From Amblyomma americanum (taxonomy: Eukaryota; Arthropoda; Arachnida; Ixodida; Ixodidae): a stretch of 64,000 bases of DNA. The notes beneath the pieces are model-generated. The model was not told the origin of the DNA and searched no databases. It was given only the letters and a program-made list of their open reading frames with translations. The position numbers were made by a program, and so were the translations under genes. The stretch covers positions 107,503,548 to 107,567,547 of the forward strand of contig NC_135500.1 of the NCBI RefSeq assembly GCF_052857255.1, read 5' to 3'. Below, in pieces: positions 1-10,419 of the stretch; positions within the stretch are counted from its first letter, which is position 1; each line of letters opens with the position of its first letter.

Positions 1-116
1 CACAGTACTCGGGCAATCTAGACTCCATCGAAATTCGACCACCGCGGCCAGGATCGAACCCGCGTCTTTCGGGTCAGCAGCCGAGTACCATTACCACGGA
101 GACACTGCGGCGGCCC
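1..116 (-). repeat. SINE-B, tRNA-like head, cut by the window edge
   Basis: Read on the minus strand this is a tRNA-derived SINE head: an A-box-like segment, then ACCCGAAAGACGCGGGTTCGATCCTGG-type sequence containing a B box (GGTTCGATCC), then a body entering the GTGTACTGTG segment. It matches the copies at 28806-29046 and 37407-37625, which have the same AAAGACGCGGG head. The rest of the element lies outside the window. The A box is diverged (insertion near GTCTCCGTGG), so this is an old copy. Confidence 0.75.
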
Positions 117-471
117 ATAATTTAAGTACGTTTCTAAAGTAATTTTTCCTTGTATGATAGAGAGGAACTGGAAGAAGTGGCAGCGCTACAGAACTCGTTG
201 ATTGCACCGACGATGACATTATGCGTCTTCGGTGCAATCGATTTCATCGAAATAACAGCAGGGGCCGACGAACTTCGGCAGTGGCGTGCCTTGGCTTATG
301 TCTTGCTTCTGCTTGTTTCTCGAGAAATCGCGTTCCTGCGCAACTCCCTCTCTCCAAAGTCGATGCATACGTCAGCAACGCCGAAGCACACATTATTGGA
401 CCAAGTGCAAAATGAAAGAAAGAATAGGGAACAGAGAAGGACTATGCTGTTGCTCTGCCGCGAAGGGGAGC
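117..471. other. Unassigned sequence
   Basis: There is an open frame from 150 whose first 90 or so codons precede the SINE at 483. I see no recognisable domain in it, and its continuation is SINE sequence, so I do not call a gene. Confidence 0.4.
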
Positions 472-482
472 ACTCTGAACTT

Positions 483-801
483 ATAATAATAATTGGTTTT
501 TGGGGGGGAAAGGAAATGGCGCAGTATATGTCTCATATATATCGTTGGACACCTGAACCGCGCCGTAAGGGAAGGGATAAAGGAGGGAGTGAAAGAAGAA
601 AGGAAGAGAGAGGTGCCGTAGTGGAGGGCTCCGGAATAATTTCGACCACCTGGGGATCTTTAACGTGCACTGACATCCCACAGCAAACGGGCGCCTTACC
701 GTTTTCCTCCATAAAAACGGAGCCGCCGCGGTCGGGTTCGAACCCGGGAACTTCGGTTCAGTAGTCGAGCGCCTTAACCACTGAGCCACCGCGGCGGGGC
801 A
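483..801 (-). repeat. SINE-A, full-length, with 11 bp TSD
   Basis: Reference copy for SINE-A in this window. On the minus strand it has a tRNA-like head with A box TGGCTCAGTGG (778-788) and B box GGGTTCGAACCC (734-745). The central body contains CAGTGCACGTTAAAGAT and GGTGGTCGAAATTATTCC. A CT-rich segment follows, then the 3' end CGCCATTTCC..CCAATTATTATT. The 11 bp direct repeat ACTCTGAACTT flanks it exactly (472-482 and 802-812), which marks retroposition by a LINE-type machinery. Pol III transcription from the internal A and B boxes is expected for this class. The family resembles tick Ruka SINEs, which is from memory. Confidence 0.93.
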
Positions 802-840
802 ACTCTGAACTTCACCGTCCTACTAATCAGCGCCTCTTAG

Positions 841-968
841 AGCGGCACCTCTCTCTTACTTTCTTCTTTCACTCCCTCCTTTACCCTTCCCTTACGGCGC
901 GGTTCAGGTGTCCAACGATATATGAGACAGATACTGCGCCATTTCCTATCCCCCCAAAACCAATTAAA
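841..968 (+). repeat. SINE-A, 5'-truncated copy
   Basis: Plus-strand 3' half of SINE-A, from the GCGGCACCTC segment through the CT-rich stretch to CGCCATTTCC, CCAATT and a short A run. The tRNA head and central core are missing. It lies head-to-head with the copy at 483-801. Confidence 0.88.
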
Positions 969-1563
969 AAAAAAAGAGTCTGCGTGCTCAGTCAGTTTCG
1001 CGTTCCCCCGAGTTGGTTTTGTTGAACGAATGTAAGAAACAAGAGATGAAAAGCATCCGTAACAGCGTATTTCTGGAAAGCGAAATAGCGAGACGTCATT
1101 TTAGAGTCCGGCGTCATGCGAGAGAGCGGGCACGAGGGAAGCCGTGTCACTCACAGCGAAAAGAGCGCGACAGGTAGGCCTTTTGTCGCAGCTCGGGTCC
1201 GACAAAGGCTGCAGCCACTGCACTCTGGCGAGTCCCTATCTCCCTGTTCCGGAACGCGTCCGTCCACACCGAGCACGGCAGAGAAAAAGAAACGAACTGG
1301 AACGCCTCGTCCACATTCAAGCCCCGGCACCGAGAGAGGGCCGAGCCGCGGTTGTGGGAAGCCCGGACGCTCCGGAGATATCTGGTGCGTCGCGTGCCCA
1401 TTGTTCAATCGCCAGACATATGGACGCACACGTGCTCTCCGAACTCGTTGTGTCTGATCACTCGTCCTGGGCGTTAAATACGGCTACGCAAAGTGCGGGG
1501 CATTTCCATAGAAAGCCTCTCTCTCTTAACATATCTACAGACACATGGCGCCAAAACTCGGCC
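969..1563. other. Unassigned sequence
   Basis: Moderately GC-rich from about 1100. Several overlapping short frames occur on both strands, but none shows a domain, a consistent start or splice context. Nothing is called. Confidence 0.4.
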
Positions 1564-1990
1564 ACTCGACTTCCACGGCGACTAGACGCCCACGTACAGT
1601 CGCGGACAAAAGTCTGTGGACCACGTGTCCTCAAACGAAACCGATAGCTCCATTAATAACCGGCGGCTGGAGAGCACACTTGTGGAGATTAAAGAATAAA
1701 AATTTGAGTTCCGCCTCCAATAATAATAATAATAATTGGTTTTTTGGGGAAAGGAAATGGCGCAGTATCTGTTCATATATCGTTGGACACCTGAACCGCG
1801 CCGTAAGGGAAGCAATAAAGGAGGGACTGAAAGAAGAAAGGAATAGGTGCCGTAGTGGAGGGCTCCGGAATAATGGAGTTTCGCCTCCACAAGTGTGGTC
1901 TCCAGCTGCCGGCTAATAGCAGAGCTATCGGCTTCGTTTGAGGAACATGCGGTCCACATACCTTTGTCCCCGACTGTACATGGCGAGTGG
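1564..1990. repeat. Foldback element (long inverted repeat) with SINE in its loop
   Basis: The left arm (about 1564-1687) and right arm (about 1885-1990) are imperfect reverse complements. Matching blocks include CGTACAGTCGCGGACAAA, GTCCTCAAACGAAACCGATAG and CCGGCGGCTGGAGAGCACAC on the left, against their complements on the right. The inner ends pair as CTTGTGGAG / CTCCACAAG. Without the SINE at 1720-1875 the loop would be only about 30 nt, so the original unit is a roughly 270 bp hairpin. No coding sequence is present. Whether it is a MITE or another foldback element is undecided. Confidence 0.8.
1720..1875 (-). repeat. SINE-A, 5'-truncated, with 14 bp TSD
   Basis: 3' half of SINE-A in minus orientation, from the (ATT)n tail to CTCCGGAATAAT. 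It is flanked by GAGTTCCGCCTCCA (1706-1719) and GAGTTTCGCCTCCA (1876-1889), a 14 bp duplication with one mismatch. The target is the loop of the inverted repeat at 1564-1990. Confidence 0.88.
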
Positions 1991-2569
1991 CTTCTTTTCA
2001 CTCGCTTATTTCAACTCCGGCATGGTAGCCTGTCGTCATTTGCCTCGGCAGGACATTTCAGAGGAGTGAGTGGTAGAAAGTCACTCGTTTTCAACGGTCA
2101 GTGAAGGTGAAAACAAATTAGTAAATAAATAATTCCACACAACAGGCAATTGAGTATAGCGCCCATAGACAAGTTGCTACCACGCCCAAATGTGTACCCC
2201 ACTTTGTACGTGAAATCCTCCGTTTTCTTTTTGTAGTTTTCATATTTACTAATGAGAGAAATTGAAAACTCCTATATATGTAAACCCTTTTCACCTATAC
2301 AAAGCGATAACATTTAAAGGAACTCTGCGCAACCAGACATTGACCATTTAGCATCCACCTTGAAGCCTCTTCTTTCGCTTTTCATTCTCTTCTCCTTTTC
2401 TTACTTTTCTTCTGTCCTGCTTTCTTTCCTTTGTCTTTTTCTCCATTTTTTTCTTTTTCTCCTCCTTAATTGGTCCAGAGCCTGTGACGTCAGAGCGTAA
2501 TCGACCAATGGCAATTTCGTTTTCCCACCCTCGGGGTTGCCGCCGAACGTGCGCTCTAGTGCTATCGCT
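1991..2569. other. Unassigned; pyrimidine-rich stretch
   Basis: No gene recognised. About 2365-2465 is strongly CT-rich on the plus strand and produces a Lys/Arg-rich frame on the minus strand that is compositional only. Confidence 0.4.
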
Positions 2570-2880
2570 TTCGAATGTAGGTAGGCAAAAACTTTATTGG
2601 TGAACCAAGTAAGGGAAGGCTTTAGGGGAGGTGCAGTTGGCTCCACCTCACAAGGCGAACAGCTCCTACATAGACAAAAATAATAAAAACAAAACAACTG
2701 ATATCCTTTTGCGAGCTTTATGATACCAAGTGTTGCTACTCTTGCTTAACCTACATAAACTTCGGCGCATGCATTCCCAGCGCACAAGCCTGTTCAGCTG
2801 ACCCTTACGGGCGTCCTCCAATTTGGCAAGCTGCGTGCGAGAGTAGCCGTTGGCAAATATTGCCACTCCCGCAGTTCACG
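2570..2880 (-). mobile_element. Non-LTR retrotransposon 3' end fragment
   Basis: On the minus strand the segment ends with a polyadenylation-like CCAATAAAGTTTTTGCC (about 2583-2600). The same signal occurs at the end of the RNase H LINE at 18210. Upstream is a short frame (2666-2866) containing SRTQLAKLEDARKGQLNRL, which resembles the linker before the RNase H domain in LINE ORF2 proteins. RT and endonuclease are absent, so this is a truncated relic, probably with an internal deletion. Confidence 0.5.
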
Positions 2881-2929
2881 TCACAGAGTGGCCACACGGC
2901 CGAAGTCGATGAAGCGCCGAGGAAAGAGG

Positions 2930-3013
2930 GATGAAAAAGAGAGGTGCCGTAGAGGAGGGCTCCGGAATAATTTCGACCACCACCTTTAACGTGCACTCAC
3001 ATCGTACGGCAGA
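2930..3013 (-). repeat. SINE-A, older fragment, split by a younger SINE
   Basis: Core of a minus-strand SINE-A (GGTGCCGTAG, CTCCGGAATAATTTCG, TTTAACGTGCACT). It ends at TCGTACGGCAGA, where the copy at 3014-3331 is inserted. The interrupted sequence resumes at 3344. Confidence 0.85.
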
Positions 3014-3331
3014 TAATAATAATAATAATTGGTTTTGGGGGGAAAGGAAATGGCGCAGTATCTGTCTCATATATCGTTGGACACCTGAACCGCGCCGTAA
3101 GGGAAGGGATAAAGGAGGGAGTGAAAGAAGAAAGGAAGAAATAGGTGCCGTAGTGGAGGGCTCCGGAATAATTTCGACCACCTGGGGATCTTTAACGTGC
3201 ACTGACATCGCACAGCACACGGGCGCCTTAGCGTTTTTCCTCCATAAAACGCAGCCGCCGCGGTCGGGTTCGAACCCGGGAACTCCGGATCAGTAGTCGA
3301 GCGCCCTAACCACTGAGCCACCGCGGCGGGT
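3014..3331 (-). repeat. SINE-A, full-length, nested, 12 bp TSD
   Basis: Complete minus-strand SINE-A with A and B boxes and a short (ATT)n tail. The direct repeat TCGTACGGCAGA occurs at 3002-3013 and again at 3332-3343, so the copy landed inside the older SINE at 2930-3013. Confidence 0.93.
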
Positions 3332-3365
3332 TCGTACGGCAGACGGTCGAAAAATTTGTAAAATG

Positions 3366-3530
3366 AAATTTGGTTTTTGGGTGAAGGAAGTGGCGCAGTA
3401 TCTTCCTCACATATCGGTGGACACCTTAACCGCGCCGTAAGGGAAAAGGATTAAGGAGTTAAAGAAGAAAGAAAGAAAGAGGTGCCGTAGTGGAGGGCTC
3501 CGGAATAATTTCGACCACCTGGGGATCTTT
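3366..3530 (-). repeat. SINE-A, 3' part of a copy split by another SINE
   Basis: Minus-strand SINE-A from its tail to GGGGATCTTT. The remaining 5' part, with core and tRNA head, continues at 3631-3768. The gap is filled by a SINE in the opposite orientation. Confidence 0.88.
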
Positions 3531-3630
3531 TCCTTTATCCCTTTTTTCACAGCGCGGTTCAGGTGTCCGCCGATATGTAAGACAGATACTGCGGCATTTC
3601 CTTTACCCAAAAACCAATTTTAATTTTTTT
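3531..3630 (+). repeat. SINE-A, 5'-truncated, inserted in a SINE of opposite strand
   Basis: Plus-strand 3' end of SINE-A (GGTTCAGGTGTCC, CATTTCCTTT, CCAATTTTAA), ending in a T run. It separates two pieces of one minus-strand SINE that join cleanly at CTTT/AACGTGCAC. The resulting inverted arrangement can form a hairpin. Confidence 0.85.
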
Positions 3631-3768
3631 AACGTGCACTGACATCGCACAGCACACGGGCGCCTTTGCGTATCACCTCCATCGAAACGCAGCCGCCGCG
3701 GTCGGGTTCGAACCCGGGAACTCCGGATCAGCAGCCGAGCGCACTAACCACTGAGCCTTTGCGGCGGG
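3631..3768 (-). repeat. SINE-A, head and core of the split copy
   Basis: Continuation of 3366-3530: core AACGTGCACTGACATCGCAC, B box region GGGTTCGAACCC and an A box with the change CCACTGAGCCTTT. Diverged from the consensus at the head. Confidence 0.88.
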
Positions 3769-4362
3769 TGGCAGACGGGCGCTTTTGACGTTTCGCCTCC
3801 ACCTAGGTGAAGACTCGAGTCCCTCTTTCACGCCCTGAGGATTTCGAGCTTCAAGGGAAGGGCGGCGCAACTGCCTGCCGCACTATGGACCCCTTGGCCT
3901 AAAGATTTTTGAAAAATGGCGTACACGCTTGGCAGGAAATTAGAAGCCTGTGCAACAAGCACACGGCGCAAACCGTGCACCACTGACAAGTAAGGCGTGG
4001 CTTGGGGTCACCTAATGCTCATAATAAACATGAAGCTAGATCTTGTTCCGGAATGACGAGCAGCTTCAGTGAAAACAAAGATTACCTTAGTTAGAGATGA
4101 AAAATAAGTTAGAGAAGGTAGGGTCCAAATCTGGTACGCATTGACGTACTCGTCCGCAAACGGTTATACGATTACCCGTGCGAGTACTTATTCGTTGAAA
4201 AAAAAAATGAAATGAATGAAACTGAGCTTGGAAGTGAAATGAAATAAAATTAGGCAACATTTATTACGGTTTTGTGCACAATAAGGGCCACACAACGAGG
4301 TCACAAGAATGCTATAATATTCGCGTCGTTGCAGGCGCTTGGGAAGCTAAACCCGAACTGAA
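3769..4362. other. Unassigned sequence with a possible SINE scrap
   Basis: GACGGGCGC and TTTCGCCTCCACC at about 3774-3810 resemble SINE-A/B body sequence and may be a degraded third copy. The rest (to 4362) is AT-rich with no recognisable feature. Confidence 0.35.
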
Positions 4363-4683
4363 CAAATTGGTTTTTAGGGAAAGGAAATGGCGCAGTGTCT
4401 GTCTCACATCTCGGCGGGCACATGAACCACGCCGTAAGGGAAGGGTTAAAGGAGGGACTGAGAGAAGAAAGGAAGAAAAAGGTGACGCAGTCGAATAAAT
4501 TCGGAATTACGCAATAATTTTGACCACCTGGGGATCTTTAACGTGCACTGACATCGCACCGCGGCACACGGGCGCGTTTTGCGTTTCGCCATCCATCGAA
4601 ACGCGGCCGCCAGGGTGGGGTTCGAACCAGGGTACTTCGGGTCAGTAGCCGAGCGCCCTAAACACTGAGCCACCGCGGTGGGC
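4363..4683 (-). repeat. SINE-A, near full-length, diverged
   Basis: Minus-strand SINE-A with all segments present (tail, CT-rich part, core, B box GGGTTCGAACC, A box). It carries many substitutions and a small rearranged stretch near 4490-4515, so it is older than the copies at 483 and 3014. Confidence 0.88.
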
Positions 4684-5782
4684 TATCTGTCACCAATTTC
4701 GTCGATCCGACTTGATAAATTCCGTTTTCCCACACTTCTTCGGAGTCTCGCTCGGTTCAGGGTCACCGTAAATGGCAACAAAACACAGCTCCGCCTAGGC
4801 ATCATTAACGGCTCAGAATACATTCGCATGCGCTCGCAACAGCCGCCCATTCTTTCGCGCAACGCCAAAAACGATCGCGCCCGCGGCGTGAGTTTCACAA
4901 CCGCAGTGCTGTCCAGCGGCAGTCTGCGTGATCCGGCTTTCCGCTTGCGGGCAAAGCTACCGCTGGAACAAAAGGACGAAGGAGAGCGCGGTGAAAAGGT
5001 TCCGCCATGTGGGAACAATGGGGCTCAGCCCCTTAAGCAGTCCGCTGCTCGCAATTACGGTCGCCACAGCCTTGCACCCCTCTGGGATGTTCGCGATTAA
5101 AAGCGCGCTGGATAACTGCGGCTCTTGCGCAAGCCCAGAGTAGTCGAGAGGCACTCACTGTATCCTTCGCGGTCAGACTGACGTCCACCATGCTCTCTGC
5201 GCTCCACAATGCCTGGACGCACTCAGGCTCCGCGAACGACGGGACGCAGTCGCCGGCATCTCCGACGACGCAAGCCCACTAATAGTCGCCTACAAGGCGA
5301 CGATTAGCGAAAAAAAATTGAAGGAGATACTGCACTTGTGCCTACGACGCAAATCCTGAAGGTGATTTAATAGCGTGTCTTAGTGTACTTGTGGCATGCA
5401 CTGAGTCAACGGCTTGTAAAGCATTATAAAATATACACCTTTAGCGTAACGTGTACCATGTTACCGGAGCACCTGGAGCTCGCACGCCACCATTGCTCAC
5501 GCGCTGATTGGTCCCGATGCGGCAGGCGTCCACGCAGCTGCCGGGTACGTGGCGCCATCTGGAGGTCTCAAGGTGATCTGCGCATGCGCAGTGACGGCGC
5601 ACGGGCTCCCGGTGCTCGGGGAGCGGTAGCGCGGTACACGGTATGCTAAAGGTGTCTAGTTAGTTGTCAGTGTCACGTGGATCAACGGTCACAGTCATAC
5701 AGCAACAGTCCCGAGTCATAGACCAAGCTTGCTTCCATGAGCGGAGCTTTTAATGAGTCGTAACGCACCACGACAAGATGTT
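4684..5782. other. Unassigned; one unexplained open frame
   Basis: A plus-strand frame at 4678-5100 (140 codons) and a minus-strand frame over the same DNA are both open because the region is GC-rich. Neither shows a known domain, and the plus frame starts inside the SINE head. From 5100 to 5782 I see nothing. Confidence 0.35.
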
Positions 5783-5860
5783 GTGGCACAGTACAGCCCA
5801 TGTCAAAAGTATGCAGTCCACGGGCTTTGCTTCTAAGCCCTGCAGTGGGGGCACCTTGCA
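5783..5860 (+). repeat. Dispersed repeat fragment shared with 24355-24435
   Basis: GTACAGCCCATGTCAAAAGTA, followed by GGCTTTGCTTCTAAGC, matches GTACAGCCCAAGTCAAAAGTA and GGATTTGCTTTTAAGC at 24365-24415 in the same orientation. The second copy lies within the candidate DNA transposon at 23948-24652. Confidence 0.6.
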
Positions 5861-8800
5861 GCACTCACTGAAAGCATCGGCTCCGCAGGCTGAGCAAGAA
5901 TGTTCCGCTCGGCTTCAATGGTTTCTAACGCTGGTAATGAAAAACAAGCCAAATTATATGCCTCTGGTGGAAACCTAGTGAGGTGTACATTTTTTAAAAA
6001 GCTTGTACGTGAAATGCAGAAACAGAAACGCGTCATAAAGCGTACGCATTCTGAGGTAACTTACTGCAGGCAACGAAGACAGCTACACAAGTGAAAATTA
6101 TTTAGCAGCGTAAATCTCCTCTCGCGCAAACAAAGGCGGCAGGCGCCAGTCGAGCAGAAGATTACCACAGCCTAAAAAAAGCGTATCCTTCTCGGCAAGC
6201 TGAAACCAGTACGTATTATTCCTCGCGTTCTATGCAAAGCTGCAGACAATAAAGCCAGTTTTTACGAAGCTAAACTATATCTATAGCTTTTGTCAAGTTC
6301 GCACCTGAGTAAAAAAGAGTGATCAAGGCTTCCGTATGGAAGCCGGAACGTCTTCGTTTTAAACAACAACCTTTTGGTCGGCGTTCCTTCCTTTTTCTTC
6401 ATACATCGCACCTGAGTATTGTCTGAGTCGTACATATTGGGAGACGGACATGTGTATATGTGTCGCGACTACTACTGCGTGCCCCAAAGTGTGAGTAATG
6501 AGACAGGTGTCTATGCGGAACACAAATAGTTTACGCGGAACACGTGTGACCAGAAAACCAAGGGATAACACAAACAACCACGGAACAACCAATCAAAATG
6601 TGGGAGCGGCTTCGATGGTGTTTCGCAAAAATCGTCACAAGCAGCGCAGGCGACGCTTGCCTCATGCCATACAAATGCTAATAGGGAGGAAGACAGAGGA
6701 ACGCCAATAGGCTTCAAATTAGTGTGATTCGGCACGGTTCTCGACCAGTGGTGCACATTCTGCTAGTTTCCAGGAGCACTCGCGCGTTTGTTACGAAGTA
6801 CAGCACTACAGCTACAAGTGCTAGTGAGAGCGCCGATAACCGAAGTTGCGCATAAATGCAAGTCAGAACTGAGAATAATGAAAAGCGATTACTAATACCA
6901 GGTAATGGCAATGACGCATTATTTTCTTAAACGAAAGCTGGCCTTCCTTCAAAACTGCGAGAGGCCTGCACTTTAGTGAGCCCCGTGTAGCGACTCCAGT
7001 ACTATAGTGCATTATGCTCACCGCCGAGAAGCTGCACGAATGAAACGCAAGAAGAGGTTTTCTCCATGTATATATGCTGTGCAGTGCGTGCCCTATTGCA
7101 GCCAACTTTTCACTGACTGTTAGAGAATAGGACTAAGGAATAAGAAGTTATTGCAGCGGAAGGAAATGGGAAACTTCTACCTTAAACGCCTCACCTCATT
7201 TAAACCTGTAAGCAAAGAAAAAAAGGAATACAACCACTTGCCCGTTGCCTAAGCGCCGGATTTGCCGTCGCGAGTGGCGTTCCAGCGTGGATGATGCAAC
7301 TGCAGCGCTCCTAAACGTCGCTTCTGCAGGCCTGCGAAAGCACCTGCGCAGCAGGTGAGTGGATTCCAACGGCGGTGACAGCAACGACGCTTTTATTGCT
7401 CCGTGCATTCGTAAGCCGAGGAGCTGTGCTCAGCGCCAGAACTCATCCAGCGAGACCTCTACATCGCCAGATATGCTCAGAGAGCTCACAGGTGTGGCCA
7501 TTCTGTGCAAGCACAGCTGCGGCTGTAGCAATCGGGCCGCCCGTGTTTGCTCATATGGCACGTACGTTACACGCGTCATGGCAGCTGGACGCTGTTTTAC
7601 TATACCACCCCGAAGTCTCCCTCCGATATCCTCCCCAAATCTCACCAACACACACTAACATATGCTCTGTGTCTTGCATTCGAGTATACGAGGACGTTAT
7701 GCCGCTTATAAATCGTTACCTTCTTGCCCGTGCATTGAAAATGTGCTGTACCATGCATGCTACGAACCAGCACTATGTAGAGCTGTGTGGATGGCTACGA
7801 GCTCTCCTGTGGTGCGTTTGGGTCCCGGAGGCTACAGTTGCCGTCCCCTGCAACTTCGCTGCAGAACATGGTCTTCGCCTTATCACCAAAGCAACCGAGG
7901 TCAGCTACAACGATCTCAAGACGTCCAACCAATACTTTAACCCCAAACCCTGTTGTAATTTTCCCAAAATTAATACTCGGTGCGAAACAAGGCCACGACA
8001 AAACCCTGTAATCTAACCAGCAATCCGCCACAGGCTGATAGCTTTTCCATCACCCTCCTCCGCCCATTTTTTGCCCTTTGGAAGAGGAGGTGACTGTGAA
8101 AAAGAACAAAGGGTGTACGTATTTGAAGATCAAGGCCGGTGGCTTCGGGTAACCGAGGAAGACCGCCGCAAGCAATAAGTTCTCGATAAACTATCACCAG
8201 AACTCAGCCTCATGAGTCATGTCGAGCGCTCAGTTGAACACGGCAAGAAGAAAACCATCGCCAGTGCAACGCCAATGCGCCCTTGATGCGTGCGAGCGGC
8301 GAGCTGAGTGACGTGCAGAAAGTCGAACATGGCATTTGCTGTTGTAAGCTGCAGCACACATCATGCATTTCTTTTGAATTACGAATTCCGCCCGCGTCCA
8401 CTGAGGTTATCGGGAGCGCTGTGGACTGCTCAATAACGCTGCACTTTGGGCGCGTTGTTATGACATGACATTTTCAGCGCGCAACCAGACGAGGATGTCA
8501 CAAAGTTCGTGCCTGCCCGGTCCGTCTTTTGCTTTTGCGGCAGAAGTAGCAAAGGCGCCTCTGTTGTTGGGGCACTTGTCGCGGCATGGTGGCGACTATT
8601 GGTCTGGAGACTATTGGAGGAGTTGGTCTGGAGATTTCGGTGCGTGCAGTCGGCAAGCGAGCCAAGGCGGTGGTCTGACGCGTAGAGAGCGGCGACGGCG
8701 GCCCCGAAGACGTGAGGCCCAAGTTCGCCCGTATCCGCAACCCACCCATCAGCCCCACGACGAGCAACCGCAGCCCGACGCTCCCAGCGACCGGACCTTG

Positions 8801-9313
8801 CCACTAGACATCATTTCTCCCCCCTCATTTGAAGTCTTTCTTTTTCGCCTTGTTGCTTGCTGTTTCTCGTCCTAACCTTTTGTACAGTATTTCTTTCTCG
8901 CGTAGCATTGTCTAGTATGTAATCGCCATGATGTTTCTTTGTGTTCATTGTTGTGTTAGCTTACTAATTTGTGCGTGTTAAAGTTGCTCCGCACCTGTGT
9001 ACGAACGCTACTTTGTTGGGCTTATTTTTGCAATAGAATGTTGTTGTGCTTTGCCCAAGTACAGGGATTTGTTAAGCAACTAGCCTACGCCTCATGCCTC
9101 CGGTCAACGGCTAATCAGGCGTGGCCCCTATCGCCGGTCAGCAGCCGAATCTCAATCTTTCGCACGCGGGGTGAACTTTTTCGCTCCCCCCCCCCTCCAT
9201 AGTTACGGAGAGTGCAGTGGTGGGCAGGTTGGCCCGATTAATTATAATTTCGGCGCCAACAAACCATCAAGCGGCCCACAATATCGTAACTAACTGCCGC
9301 CCACAATATCGTG
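5861..9313. other. Unassigned, mostly low-information sequence
   Basis: No domain-bearing frame is seen. At 8500-8800 a GC-rich block gives Arg- and Pro-rich frames on both strands. About 8820-9060 is T-rich. A near-duplicate of about 20 bp (GGCCCACAATATCGTAAC and CGCCCACAATATCGTGAC) sits at 9273-9313. Confidence 0.35.
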
Positions 9314-9475
9314 ACAGAGGAACACGAAGAAAGACATGAACACAGGAGCGATAACTTGCACCAATTTATTATGAACCCCACAGAGGTTCACAGTAAATAT
9401 ATCCCGCTGTGCTGTTCATAACAAATGAATGCTAGTTACCACTCCCGTGTTCCTGTCTTTCCTCATCATCTTCGT
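9314..9475. repeat. Foldback element, about 65 bp arms
   Basis: The left arm (about 9314-9380: AGGAACACGAAGAAAGACA, CACAGGAGCGATAACTT, TTTATTATGAA) is an imperfect inverted copy of the right arm (about 9410-9475). The arm content (GAAAGACA, ACACAGG, GAGCG, TTTATT) resembles the arms at 54263-54354, suggesting one hairpin-element family. Confidence 0.65.
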
Positions 9476-10293
9476 CTGGTTGCACGCTGCGTTGCACGGC
9501 CAGTCAGTATCCGCGGGCCATGCTCTTCACACGCAGCGAGGACGAACGGTGATCATTTGCTCGCAATTAATGAGCATCCCGCTCTGATTTTGTACGCGCA
9601 CGCGCGCACAGCCCCAACTGCTTTCGCGGCTGCCTCCACAGACGCAACCAGCTGGCACCTCTCACTCACGCAACTGTGTGCGCTTCGGCACCGCGGTTCA
9701 AGGCATAGCTATGAATGTGCACCGAGGCTCATCGCCGCGCTGGCGCAACGGGTGCCGCTCGATTTGCCCAGTGCGCATCCGAGGGAGACGCAATGGGATG
9801 CATGCTCGCAGGCTGACGCGCAACGCCGGTGCCCTTCGAGTCCGCAGCCACGTACAGCTGGCGACTGACGGGGCGCCTGCTGCGTTAATGGGCACAGCGC
9901 TGTGTTGCGGCGCAAGCGGCCGGTATACACGCGGGGGACGCCGCGACGACGGATGCGGGAGTCGACGGCGTTCGCGCCTGCACAGGAAAAACAAACGCGT
10001 ACGCGCATGCGCTGACCTTGATCGACTTCCGCGCCGACAGTGCGGCGAGCGAGTCGGGAAACTGCAAACGCCACATGACACAAGGCAGACAGGAGCAAAA
10101 GAAACACTCATATCAATGAAAAAATAAATAAATAAAACTAAGCTTATCGGCTTGGCGCATTAATCAGTGAAAGCTGATTGGCATTAGAAGCTGCGAGGTC
10201 TGGAATGGTAGGCCCATTTTGACATTTCACACGCTAATTAATGCCCTGTCGGGCGTCTCACGAGCCCGTTCTGGCGTCTATAAGCTCACGTGC
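9476..10293. other. GC-rich block without an identifiable gene
   Basis: From about 9480 to 10080 both strands have overlapping frames of 130-150 codons. None has a recognisable domain, which is the expected result of high GC and few stop codons. A CpG-island role is possible but unproven. Confidence 0.35.
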
Positions 10294-10419
10294 ATGCTCT
10301 GCCTTCTTCTGCTTGCAGTCTTCGGTTCGATCGTGTTGTCGGCACCCTTCACGGACTCCAGGGCCCGCTTGCACGAAGCAAATAGTCTAGTTCCCACTTT
10401 AGTATTATTCGCGGTCTAA
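10294..10419 (+). CDS. Candidate small secreted peptide (41 codons)
   Basis: From the ATG at 10294 the frame encodes MLCLLLLAVFGSIVLSA, a good signal-peptide shape (short n-region, Leu-rich core, small residues S-A before Pro-18). A 24-residue remainder follows, beginning PFTDSRARLHEANS, and then a stop. No family is recognised. The same DNA (CTTCTGCTTGCAG at about 10305-10318) also looks like a splice acceptor, so the hydrophobic run may be only a polypyrimidine tract read as protein. TATAAG at 10279-10284 is too close to the ATG to be its TATA box. Confidence 0.2.
   Translation: MLCLLLLAVFGSIVLSAPFTDSRARLHEANSLVPTLVLFAV

Noticed and set aside
483..789. Coding frames across SINE copies (also at 3067-3321, 4446-4673, 35307-35585, 48929-49215)
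   Set aside because: All are SINE-A sequence in frame; similar peptides recur because the SINE recurs.
8500..9260. Solo LTR with a primer-binding site at CGGCGCCAAC
   Set aside because: The T-rich second half and CGGCGCCAAC looked suggestive, but I could not find paired LTR ends, a target duplication or a second copy.
10279..10284. TATAAG as a promoter element
   Set aside because: It lies only 10 bases before the candidate ATG, leaving no room for a transcription start and leader.
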